Part shown: in pieces, positions 5,712-12,448 of the stretch
Layout of the letters: every line of letters starts with the position of its first letter
Numbering within the stretch: position 1 is the first letter of the stretch
Assembly (NCBI GenBank): GCA_015494845.1
Contig: WGAL01000098.1
Location: forward strand, 1 to 12,862
Source: Melioribacteraceae bacterium
GTDB lineage: Bacteria; Bacteroidota; Ignavibacteria; Ignavibacteriales; Melioribacteraceae
Direction: 5' to 3'
Length of the DNA stretch: 12,862 nt
Program-made: the position numbers and the translations under genes
Notes under the pieces: generated by a model
What the model was told of the DNA's origin: nothing
Seen by the model: the letters and a program-made list of their open reading frames with translations, nothing else
The model's database searches: none

Positions 5712-8711
5712 TTATTTCTTTTCCTCTTTCGGTTTGCAAATTACGCCTTCGTGCGTTCTTCCGTTAATAATTACCGAAAGCGTTTTTTTAAATCTTAAAT
5801 GGCGGACAAACTTCGTTTTTGAATACGGTTTGATTTTGTAAAGCCAATCCCAATCGACGTAATTATCCTTATCGGTTCGCGCGACTGTAAAATACCCGAT
5901 TTTGAACGAGGTTAAATTTTGGAAAAAGTGCGAACCTTGCGACGGCTCGACGTCCATATCCTCAAAGTTTGTTTCAACAATTGCCTTAGCGCCGCAAATG
6001 TTTTCCCACGTAACCGGAATTCCCAGCCACGGGTCAAGACTTCCCCAGCGTCCCATTCCAATTAAAATGTACGGACGTTTCTCGTTAATTAATCTCGAAT
6101 TAATTTTTGCTATCTCTTCGGCAACCGCTCTTGTTTTTGAACGCTCGAACAAATTTTTATCAACAAAAATAACATCTTTAACGTCTTCAAAACGTCCGTG
6201 TCCCAAGGCGTTTGCACTTTTACACAATATTTGTTCTTCTGGAATATCGGAAATGTTTAAATCTTCAAGTTCGCTTGCTACTACCAAAGGACGCATTTGC
6301 AAAATTGCAAATTCCCTTCTTTCGCCGCGTGGAACGTTCAGTTTTACGGCAAACTCTATTTCAACAGGCGTTCCCATTCCCCATTTGCCGATTTTCAAAA
6401 TTAAATTTATTAATTCGCTTAACGGAAAAACTTTATGTTTTAATAACGGCGCAAGCGTGAAAACCCGCGGCCCTGGTCTTGAAATTCCGTCGTATATCGC
6501 GTTGTTATCAGGCGAATAAGTCGAGGCTGTATAAGTCAGCATTCCATCTTTTTCAGCGTCGGATAAATAATACTTCCTAATAAATTTGTCTTCTGAAAGA
6601 TTTAAGTCGTCAAGTTCCTCGTTTAATTCAAGCGCAAAAAACTCGTGCTGACTGTATTTCAAAGTATTTTCAACCGAGGAAAACTGAATAATGTGTTCAG
6701 GATATTTCGGGGAAAACCTTAATACGTTTCCTCCGTCGGTGATAATTTTACCTAACCCAAGCGCAACCGACGCGATGCCGTCTTCCGATTTTGCCGGATA
6801 AACCGGATAAAAATTGTAAGACTTCGCCACGCCGGAAATCTCAGGATAAAATCTGCCGTTTACTTCCACGCCTTCCAATTTTTGGATTATCACAGCCATT
6901 TTTTCTTCTTCGAGGCGGTAAGTCGTCATCTTAATATAATCTTTGGAACTCTTGTAATACGTCGAAGCGTAAATGTGTTTTATCGCTGAAATCAACTGCG
7001 CCACGCGAATGTTAATGTCAGGATGGCGGTTCGGCAACATAATTGTTTCATAAACGCCGGCGAACGGTTGTCCTTGCGAATCTTCAAGCAACGAAGACGA
7101 ACGCACCGCAATCGGCGAGGTTAAAACCGAAAGTAATTCGTAAAGTTTGTTTATTACGTCGTTGGGGAAAAAGTTTGCGGTAATGAAACGTTCGACCAAT
7201 TTCTCGTCGTTTTCGCAGTTTAACGCGAATTCCCACAAATTATTCATATCCATAAAAGAATCGAAAACATCGGTAGCCAAAACAACAAGCGACGGAACAA
7301 AAATTCTGATTCCGTCGAATTTTTCGCCGAGTTCCAGATTGTAAATAAGCGAGTTCATAAACGACAATCCGCGCGCTTTTCCGCCGATTGAACCGCCGCC
7401 GATTCGCGAAAAAGTGCTGGAAATACCGAACGTTTCCTTTCTGAATTCGGAAATTACCGAACGCTCGCGGTTTATTCTGTATTCCGACAATGTTTTTATC
7501 AACATCTGGCGGAGTTCTTCGGCGGATTTGTAATCGGAAACTTTTTTGTAGCGTAATTTATTTGCAAGATAAAATTCGGTTCTTGCTTTCAACCAATTGG
7601 AAAAGTGATTTCTGTGCGCATGATACAACAAACTTTCGTCAGGTATTATTTTAAGTTTTTCTTCCAATTCTTCAAGATTTTTCGCGCGCGCGACTTCTTC
7701 TCCTTTTTCGTTTCTGAAAACAAAATCGCCGAAACTGAAATTTTCTTTCATGAATTTTCGCAAATCGTTCAACAAGGTGGGCGAATCTTTATAAAGGAAC
7801 GCCGCGCCGGCGTCGTAAGCAAGTTGCCGGTTCTCAATACGATTCGATTGAACCAAAACTGGGATATCGGAATAATCTTTTTTGATTTTTCGCGTTAATT
7901 TGATACCTGCCATTTTATCGGTTTTGCCGTTTTTCTTGAAATCAACGTCCGTAATTATTCCGAGGATTGATTCTTTGTATTTCTTGTAATATTTCATCGC
8001 CTCTTCGTAATCCGAACAAAGAATGATTTTAGGACGCGCGCGCATACGCAAAAACTTATGCGGCAAGTTTACGCCTTCCATCAATAAATTTTGGGATTGC
8101 TTGAATAATTCAAGATAAATTACCGGAAGAAACGATGAATAATATCTTACGCTGTCTTCAATAACAAGAATAACCTGAACGCCCACGGTTTTCACGTCGT
8201 TATCGATATTTTTTCTATCCTCGATAAATTTTATTATACCGACCAACAATCTGTAATCGCCTTGCCAAACAAAAATTTTATCGAAAACTTTAGAGTCGGG
8301 CGAAGAAATTAATTCCGCAAGGTCGCGGTTATCATAGCCCAAAAGAACAATCGGAACTTTAATTCCCTCTTTCCGCAACATTTTAGCAAATTTAACGGCG
8401 GACATATCCTCGATGTGCATTGTAACAACAATAAGTTTGAAGCGTTCTTCTTTTTTCGCAAGTTTTAACGCCTCTTTTGAGCTGGAAACTTGAAATAATT
8501 CAGGCGAGTGACTTAAATTCAAACCGAGATATTCTTTTCTGATAAGTTCGTACAAACGTCCGTCTTCCTCGAACACATACGAATCGTACAAGCTTGAAAC
8601 AAGCAAAATGTCCGTAACGCGATACGCCATTAAATTATGGAAATCTTGAAATTTGGAATAGCGGCTTTTTTTGATTAGGTCTTTGCTTAATTTAATTTCG
8701 TCGATTTTCAT
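5712..8711 (-). CDS. two-receiver / PPDK_N (PEP-pyruvate-type ATP-grasp) fusion protein
   Basis: 999 residues from the ATG at 8711; a TTG at 8723 would add four, but GGA 7 nt before the ATG favours the shorter form. Residues about 30-165 form a receiver-like fold whose phosphoacceptor position is Thr97 (LIVVTMHIED). Residues about 178-325 form a second receiver with acidic pair E185-D186, phosphoacceptor D255 (IITDVDF), the conserved Ser region (VLVQSN) and Lys308. A PPDK_N ATP-grasp domain spans about 430-810: GGGSIGGKARG (438-448), AVRSSSLLEDS (535-545), QPFAGVYET (548-556), EIEFAV (784-789) and the closing ILQMRPL (803-809). The last 190 residues (containing GMGRWGSLDPW) are not recognised. 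There is no GGxxSHxA phosphohistidine swivel domain and no PEP/pyruvate TIM barrel, so this is not a complete PEP synthase or PPDK. Similar fusions of unknown role are known in Bacteroidetes/Chlorobi. A signal-controlled kinase or phosphotransferase is inference. Confidence 0.85.
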   Translation of the reverse strand: MKIDEIKLSKDLIKKSRYSKFQDFHNLMAYRVTDILLVSSLYDSYVFEEDGRLYELIRKEYLGLNLSHSPELFQVSSSKEALKLAKKEERFKLIVVTMHIEDMSAVKFAKMLRKEGIKVPIVLLGYDNRDLAELISSPDSKVFDKIFVWQGDYRLLVGIIKFIEDRKNIDNDVKTVGVQVILVIEDSVRYYSSFLPVIYLELFKQSQNLLMEGVNLPHKFLRMRARPKIILCSDYEEAMKYYKKYKESILGIITDVDFKKNGKTDKMAGIKLTRKIKKDYSDIPVLVQSNRIENRQLAYDAGAAFLYKDSPTLLNDLRKFMKENFSFGDFVFRNEKGEEVARAKNLEELEEKLKIIPDESLLYHAHRNHFSNWLKARTEFYLANKLRYKKVSDYKSAEELRQMLIKTLSEYRINRERSVISEFRKETFGISSTFSRIGGGSIGGKARGLSFMNSLIYNLELGEKFDGIRIFVPSLVVLATDVFDSFMDMNNLWEFALNCENDEKLVERFITANFFPNDVINKLYELLSVLTSPIAVRSSSLLEDSQGQPFAGVYETIMLPNRHPDINIRVAQLISAIKHIYASTYYKSSKDYIKMTTYRLEEEKMAVIIQKLEGVEVNGRFYPEISGVAKSYNFYPVYPAKSEDGIASVALGLGKIITDGGNVLRFSPKYPEHIIQFSSVENTLKYSQHEFFALELNEELDDLNLSEDKFIRKYYLSDAEKDGMLTYTASTYSPDNNAIYDGISRPGPRVFTLAPLLKHKVFPLSELINLILKIGKWGMGTPVEIEFAVKLNVPRGERREFAILQMRPLVVASELEDLNISDIPEEQILCKSANALGHGRFEDVKDVIFVDKNLFERSKTRAVAEEIAKINSRLINEKRPYILIGMGRWGSLDPWLGIPVTWENICGAKAIVETNFEDMDVEPSQGSHFFQNLTSFKIGYFTVARTDKDNYVDWDWLYKIKPYSKTKFVRHLRFKKTLSVIINGRTHEGVICKPKEEKK

Positions 8712-8789
8712 AACTACGTCCAAATGATGAGTTTTACAAAATTAAAATTTAAGTAAAAATATCGTAAGTTGCGGAAACAAAAAACCGCC

Positions 8790-8848
8790 TTTGGGGAAAC
8801 GACGAATTTCCTCGGAAAGAATTTTCAATTGCTTTGAGTTTGGGGAAA
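8790..8848. repeat. paired TTTGGGGAAA motifs
   Basis: Two identical 10-bp copies, 8790-8799 and 8839-8848, start 49 bp apart between the small membrane ORF and the receiver/ATP-grasp gene. The second lies directly after the small ORF's stop. They could be operator half-sites; no third copy is seen nearby. Confidence 0.4.
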
Positions 8849-8849
8849 T

Positions 8850-8939
8850 TTATTTATTGATTTTTCTGTACCAATTGAAAAAAATCGTTAGTAAAATTAC
8901 CGTCGCAATACTCACTATAATAAAAACGTACAAATACAC
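8850..8939 (-). CDS. candidate 29-aa single-helix membrane protein
   Basis: GTG-initiated ORF translating to MYLYVFIIVSIATVILLTIF followed by FNWYRKINK and TAA. It has one hydrophobic stretch of about 20 residues and a basic C-terminus (WYRKINK), the layout of small bacterial membrane proteins with the tail on the cytoplasmic side. GAAAGG ends 5 nt before the GTG, a good Shine-Dalgarno spacing. A sigma54-like promoter lies about 45 nt upstream of the start. It precedes the receiver/ATP-grasp gene on the same strand, with 138 bp between stop and start. I recognise no family; size and shape recall KdpF-like accessory subunits, but sequence does not support that name. Such a short ORF can arise by chance in AT-rich DNA, so confidence is limited. 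Confidence 0.45.
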   Translation of the reverse strand: MYLYVFIIVSIATVILLTIFFNWYRKINK

Positions 8940-8992
8940 GTCAGCCTTTCAATTTTAATAAAAAATAAACTCCCCCTAAACATTTAAATAAT

Positions 8993-9008
8993 TGCAATAT
9001 TAATGCCA
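8993..9008 (-). promoter_or_regulatory. sigma54 (RpoN)-type -24/-12 promoter
   Basis: The minus strand reads TGGCATTAATATTGCA. This matches TGGCAyr-N4-TTGCA at all key bases except the two after TGGCA, with GG (9007-9006) and GC (8995-8994) exactly 12 bp apart as sigma54 requires. Transcription would start near 8983 and first meet the 29-aa ORF (start 8939), then the receiver/ATP-grasp gene. Direct repeats at 9058-9099 lie about 75-115 bp upstream, where activator sites are usual. Confidence 0.5.
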
Positions 9009-9057
9009 GAAATATTGTTTGTTTTTAAGGCAAAAACGCACAATTATTTTTTTAAGC

Positions 9058-9099
9058 TATAAAGTCTATTTATACTTTTATAAAGTCAGTTTATAAAAA
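9058..9099. repeat. two tandem 21-bp AT-rich repeats, possible activator site
   Basis: TATAAAGTC recurs at 9058-9066 and 9079-9087, each followed two bases later by TTTATA. The first 17 positions of the two units match at 15. The 21-bp period puts them on the same helix face. A third TTTATACT is at 9103-9110. Placement upstream of the sigma54-like promoter fits an enhancer-binding-protein site. The TATAAA strings could instead be sigma70 -10 elements. Confidence 0.45.
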
Positions 9100-9193
9100 C
9101 AATTTATACTAACTTTCGTTTGGCTAATTAAGGAAAGGCTTTGCGTTTTTCAACCGATGAATTTCAATAAAAAATTTTTCGATAGAAAGATTG

Positions 9194-9217
9194 CGAGGCA
9201 ACCCGGAAGTTGCCCCG
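9194..9217 (-). terminator. hairpin downstream of the carboxyltransferase gene (weak terminator candidate)
   Basis: In minus-strand RNA CGGGGCAAC pairs with GUUGCCUCG (9 bp, one G-U) around loop UUCCGG, starting 38 nt after the stop at 9256. Downstream bases are only moderately U-rich (CAATCTTTCTATC), with a longer T stretch about 20 nt later. It could end the transport/carboxyltransferase operon, but it is not a textbook terminator. Confidence 0.35.
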
Positions 9218-9255
9218 ACAGATAATTCTTACGCTGTGTGTAAAGGAAGGATTTT

Positions 9256-10800
9256 TTACAACGGAATATTCGAATGCTTTTTATCCGGATTTTTATCGAC
9301 TTTGGTTTTGAGCGTTTGAAAAGCGTTTACCAATCGCATTCTCGTTTCCGACGGTTCAATTACGTCGTCCACGTAACCGCGCATTGCGGCAATGTACGGA
9401 TTGGCAAATTTCTTTCTGTATTCTTCAATCAGTTCCTCCGTTTTTTTCTGCGGGTCGTCCGATTTTTCAATTTGCGATTTGAAAAGAATTTCCACAGCAC
9501 CTTTCGGACCCATAACCGCAATTTCGGCGGAAGGCCAAGCGAAGTTAAAATCGCCTCTTATGTGTTTGGAATTCATCACGTCGTAAGCGCCGCCGTACGC
9601 TTTTCTCGTAATAACCGTAACTTTTGGAACCGTGGCTTCGCTGAATGCAAACAAAAGTTTCGCGCCGTTAGTAATTATTCCGTTCCATTCCTGGTCGGTT
9701 CCAGGCAAAAATCCTGGCACGTCTTCCAAAACCAAAAGCGGAATATTAAACGCATCGCAAAAACGGACAAACCGCGCGGCTTTTCTCGAAGATTGAATAT
9801 CCAGAACGCCTGCCAAAACAGCAGGTTGATTTGCAATTATTCCCACGGAAACTCCGCCGATGCGCGCAAATCCAACGACGATATTTTCGGCAAAATCTTT
9901 GTGAACCTCAAAAAACTCGCCGTCGTCAACCAGAAGTTTTATTACCCGCTTCATATCATAAGGTTTGTTCGGATTGTCAGGCACAATTTCGTTTAATTCG
10001 GGAACAATCAAATTTTGCGAAAAATCAAATTCTTTCTCCGGCGGACGGTCTTTCCAGTTTTGCGGAATAAATTCCATAAGTTTCCGTATGCCGTCGAGAA
10101 CTTCCATTTCGCTGTCCATAGCAAAATGCGCAACGCCGCTTTTTACCGCATGAGTTTCCGCGCCCCCCAAATCTTCAAACGAAACTTCTTCGTGCGTAAC
10201 TGTTTTTACCACGTTCGGACCAGTTACAAACATATAACTTGTTCCGCGCGCCATAAAAATAAAATCGGTAATTGCAGGCGAATAAACCGCGCCGCCTGCG
10301 CTTGGTCCGAGAATCGCGGAAATTTGCGGAATCACGCCTGAGGCAAGCGTGTTCCTTAAAAAAATATCGGCATAACCGCCCAAACTCACAACGCCTTCCT
10401 GAATTCTCGCGCCGCCGGAATCGTTCAATCCGATTATCGGAATGCCGAGCTTCATCGCCATATCCATAAGCTTAACAATTTTTTCCGCGTGCGCTTCGGA
10501 AAGCGAGCCGCCGAAAATCGTAAAATCCTGACTGAAAACGGCGACCGGTCTTCCGTGAATTTTTCCGAAACCGGTAATCACGCCGTCGGTGAAATATTTT
10601 TGTTTGTCCAAACCGAAGTCGCTTGAACGGTGCGTTACAAAAATATCGATTTCCTCGAAAGTTCCTTCGTCCAAAAGCAAATCGATGCGCTCGCGCGCGG
10701 TTAGTTTACCTTTTTCGTGTTGTTTGGCAATTCGTTTTTCGCCGCCTCCGAGTTTGGCTTCTTCTCTTAATTTTCTGAGTTTTTCAATGTTTTCTTTCAT
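9256..10800 (-). CDS. biotin-dependent acyl-CoA carboxyltransferase beta subunit (propionyl-CoA carboxylase / methylmalonyl-CoA decarboxylase type)
   Basis: Transfers carboxyl groups between carboxybiotin and acyl-CoA (propionyl-CoA/methylmalonyl-CoA); cytoplasmic, or part of a membrane decarboxylase if MmdA-like. 514 residues, the standard length. The N-terminal crotonase half has [19 protein letters not shown] (32-50), [13 protein letters not shown] (124-136) and [14 protein letters not shown] (163-176). The C-terminal half has the [11 protein letters not shown] segment (362-372), [11 protein letters not shown] (399-409) and [19 protein letters not shown] (421-439). Both glycine-pair oxyanion sites are intact. 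Asp407 in AYDVM is at the position that favours propionyl-CoA in the Streptomyces enzyme. No biotin carboxylase or biotin carrier gene is nearby, so PccB and MmdA cannot be told apart. It starts 33 bp after the ABC ATPase stop, probably in the same transcript; GGA lies about 9 nt before the ATG. Confidence 0.93.
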   Translation of the reverse strand: MKENIEKLRKLREEAKLGGGEKRIAKQHEKGKLTARERIDLLLDEGTFEEIDIFVTHRSSDFGLDKQKYFTDGVITGFGKIHGRPVAVFSQDFTIFGGSLSEAHAEKIVKLMDMAMKLGIPIIGLNDSGGARIQEGVVSLGGYADIFLRNTLASGVIPQISAILGPSAGGAVYSPAITDFIFMARGTSYMFVTGPNVVKTVTHEEVSFEDLGGAETHAVKSGVAHFAMDSEMEVLDGIRKLMEFIPQNWKDRPPEKEFDFSQNLIVPELNEIVPDNPNKPYDMKRVIKLLVDDGEFFEVHKDFAENIVVGFARIGGVSVGIIANQPAVLAGVLDIQSSRKAARFVRFCDAFNIPLLVLEDVPGFLPGTDQEWNGIITNGAKLLFAFSEATVPKVTVITRKAYGGAYDVMNSKHIRGDFNFAWPSAEIAVMGPKGAVEILFKSQIEKSDDPQKKTEELIEEYRKKFANPYIAAMRGYVDDVIEPSETRMRLVNAFQTLKTKVDKNPDKKHSNIPL

Positions 10801-10833
10801 CGATTATCTTCCGTTTTTTGTGGAACGCACAAT

Positions 10834-11601
10834 TTACAATCCGTATTTCAAAACGATGTTTTTATCGTATTCGTAAATTTTATTTTTACAAAAATTAATT
10901 TTCTCTTCGAATTCTCCGGTTCTTAAAATTTTACTGTCGCGATTTGCCGGCAAAACGTTTTCAATCGTTGCAATCAAATGCGCCGGATGTTTTCCCAAAA
11001 GCAAAATTTGCTCGCCGAGAAATACGGCTTCGGTTAAATTAGCGGTCGTTATTACGAAAGTTATTTTATCATAAACGATATTTAACTTTCTCACAAGTTC
11101 AAGTATTTCCGAATAAGTTTCGAAATCCGCGATGTTTTTGAAATAGTCGTCGATTAAAATTACCGACGGCTTTAACGCAAGCGCGCGCGCAAGCGAAATT
11201 CTAAACCGGAAACCGGCGCTTTTCGGATGGGGAAAATGATTTTCGTAACCGGAAAGTCCGACGTCGTCAAAGATTTTTCTTATTTCGCTTTCGTCAAGAT
11301 TTTTGGCAAAAAACTTAACGTTATCAACTACCGAAAGCCATTGGAACGAATCCGGTTTATCGGGAATTAGCAATACTTTTCCGTCGTCCTTAATTTTAAC
11401 TTCGCCTTCGTAACCGTTATCCAATCCGGCAAGTATTTTCAAGAGCGTGGATTTCCCTGAACCTTGCGGCGCAAAAACAGTCGTTGTTTGATTCGGCAAA
11501 ACATTAAAACTTAAATCTTCAAATAATCTTAATTTATAGCCGGTAGGCGAATAAAATTCTTTTGTTAAATTTTCGATATGTAAAATGAAATCAGAATTCA
11601 T
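10834..11601 (-). CDS. divergent NitT/TauT-type ABC transporter ATPase with degenerate catalytic motifs
   Basis: 255-residue nucleotide-binding subunit paired with the upstream permease (11-bp overlap, ATGAATTCTGA). The fold order is normal: Walker A APQGSGKST (44-52), Q-loop region PDKPDSFQWLSVVDNV (80-95), signature region KSAGFRFRISLARAL (127-141), Walker B VILIDD (147-152), H-loop region TTANLTEAVFLGEQILLL (185-202). Against the NitT/TauT pattern the first Walker A Gly is Ala44, the Q-loop Gln is Asp81, LSGG reads KSAG, the catalytic Glu is Asp152 and the switch His is Ala187. Walker A Lys50, Ser51 and Thr52 and Walker B Asp151 remain, so ATP could bind, but hydrolysis should be weak or need a partner. 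The reading frame is clean and full length, arguing against simple decay. About 40 extra residues follow the H-loop. The substrate is unknown. Confidence 0.85.
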   Translation of the reverse strand: MNSDFILHIENLTKEFYSPTGYKLRLFEDLSFNVLPNQTTTVFAPQGSGKSTLLKILAGLDNGYEGEVKIKDDGKVLLIPDKPDSFQWLSVVDNVKFFAKNLDESEIRKIFDDVGLSGYENHFPHPKSAGFRFRISLARALALKPSVILIDDYFKNIADFETYSEILELVRKLNIVYDKITFVITTANLTEAVFLGEQILLLGKHPAHLIATIENVLPANRDSKILRTGEFEEKINFCKNKIYEYDKNIVLKYGL

Positions 11602-12352
11602 CGGGTATCCAATGCACGACTTTATATTGAATTAATTTGAACAAAAGCGACGTAACGTAAATTACGATAATCATAATCAGAATAATTAAGAAAAATGCGG
11701 ACGTGTCGCCGTATTTTATTGTCGTAAAAAGAACCGTTCCAACGCCGTAATTTCCCGAAATTACTTCATAAAAAAACGCGTACATCCAACCGGAAAGAAA
11801 AAGCGCGCCGATTTTCTCAAACGCGTACGGCAAAAGAAGTTTACCGTAAATTTTTCCGTAAATTTCCCTATCGCTCATTCCCGCCGATTTGGCAAACAAT
11901 CCGAAATGCAACGGCAATTTCTTAATTCTGTGCGACATCGCGATTTTCTGGTCGAAACCGGAAACAAGCATTAAAGCGATAATTTCGCCGATTAAAGAAT
12001 CGCCTATCCAAAGCGCGAAAATGAAAACAAAAAAGACAAGCGGGAAAAAATTAAACATCGACGGAAGCCAGCGCGTGAAATCGTATTTTAAAAATGATTT
12101 TATGACAGGCGTTTTAGTGTAATAAAAACAAGCAAATCCGCCAATCGGAATGAACAAAACCGCGCTAAAAGTCAAGCCCAATGCGCTTGCGAATTTGTAT
12201 TTGGAAAATAAATCCGGAATGCTTTCGAGCATAATCGAAGGCGCAGGGAAAAGCGAATTGAACGGAATAATAAATTGAAAGAGAACGACATAAATAAATA
12301 CGAACCAAACAAAAATTTTAGCGAATGTTTTATAGCCTGTAAAATCAGACAT
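11591..12352 (-). CDS. ABC importer permease, NitT/TauT-like (BPD_transp_1 fold), divergent
   Basis: 253-residue inner-membrane protein with about six hydrophobic segments (roughly 11-30, 56-78, 98-116, 119-133, 180-198, 217-240). FPAPSIMLESIPDLF (35-49) resembles the LPSPSEVLxALPELL region after the first helix of nitrate/sulfonate/taurine permeases. The coupling EAA loop is recognisable at 156-175 (SAGMSDREIYGKIYGKLLLP), followed by a GNYGVGTVLF segment like the family's GLGYLI. No periplasmic binding protein gene is next to it, so the substrate cannot be named. The ATPase start overlaps its last 11 bp. AAGGA about 10 nt before the ATG supports the start. Similarity to known permeases is weak outside the EAA region, in keeping with the equally divergent ATPase. 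Confidence 0.78.
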   Translation of the reverse strand: MSDFTGYKTFAKIFVWFVFIYVVLFQFIIPFNSLFPAPSIMLESIPDLFSKYKFASALGLTFSAVLFIPIGGFACFYYTKTPVIKSFLKYDFTRWLPSMFNFFPLVFFVFIFALWIGDSLIGEIIALMLVSGFDQKIAMSHRIKKLPLHFGLFAKSAGMSDREIYGKIYGKLLLPYAFEKIGALFLSGWMYAFFYEVISGNYGVGTVLFTTIKYGDTSAFFLIILIMIIVIYVTSLLFKLIQYKVVHWIPDEF

Positions 12353-12402
12353 AAATTGACGTTCCTTTCAAAACCGCAATTTTATTAGAATATTAAAGAT
12401 TA

Positions 12403-12431
12403 AATATATTTAAGAATAACGGACTTTGCAA
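12403..12431 (-). promoter_or_regulatory. sigma70-like promoter for the permease/ATPase/carboxyltransferase set
   Basis: On the minus strand TTGCAA (12431-12426) is followed after exactly 17 bp by TATATT (12408-12403): 4 of 6 and 5 of 6 consensus matches. Transcription would begin near 12396, giving a leader of about 44 nt to the ATG at 12352. It lies just past the anti-sigma factor stop at 12449, in a 96-bp AT-rich spacer. Confidence 0.45.
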
Positions 12432-12448
12432 TTCTTTTTTGGAGAAAT

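Larger units (their letters stand above)
8712..9255. other. 540-bp gene-poor regulatory region
   Basis: AT-rich spacer between the carboxyltransferase stop and the receiver/ATP-grasp start, both read on the minus strand. It contains, from right to left, a hairpin (9194-9217), 21-bp direct repeats (9058-9099), a sigma54-type promoter (8993-9008), a 29-codon membrane ORF (8850-8939) and two copies of TTTGGGGAAA (8790-8799, 8839-8848). No larger gene and no RNA gene are recognised. Each element is listed separately. Confidence 0.6.

Noticed and set aside
5504-5767. Open frame of 87 codons across the repeat element
   Set aside because: It follows the palindromes and runs into the 3' end of the opposite gene; the encoded sequence is arginine-rich and mirrors the repeats.
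5902-6519. Plus-strand open frame of 205 codons
   Set aside because: It is antisense to the C-terminal half of the receiver/ATP-grasp gene, with no domain and no ribosome site of note.
8940-9000. Alternative 22-codon ORF starting at the ATG near 8979 on the minus strand
   Set aside because: It lacks a ribosome site at useful spacing and would overlap the better supported GTG ORF in another frame.
9274-9996. Plus-strand open frame of 240 codons
   Set aside because: It is antisense to the well-conserved carboxyltransferase and full of F, R, N and V from codon mirroring; no recognisable domain.
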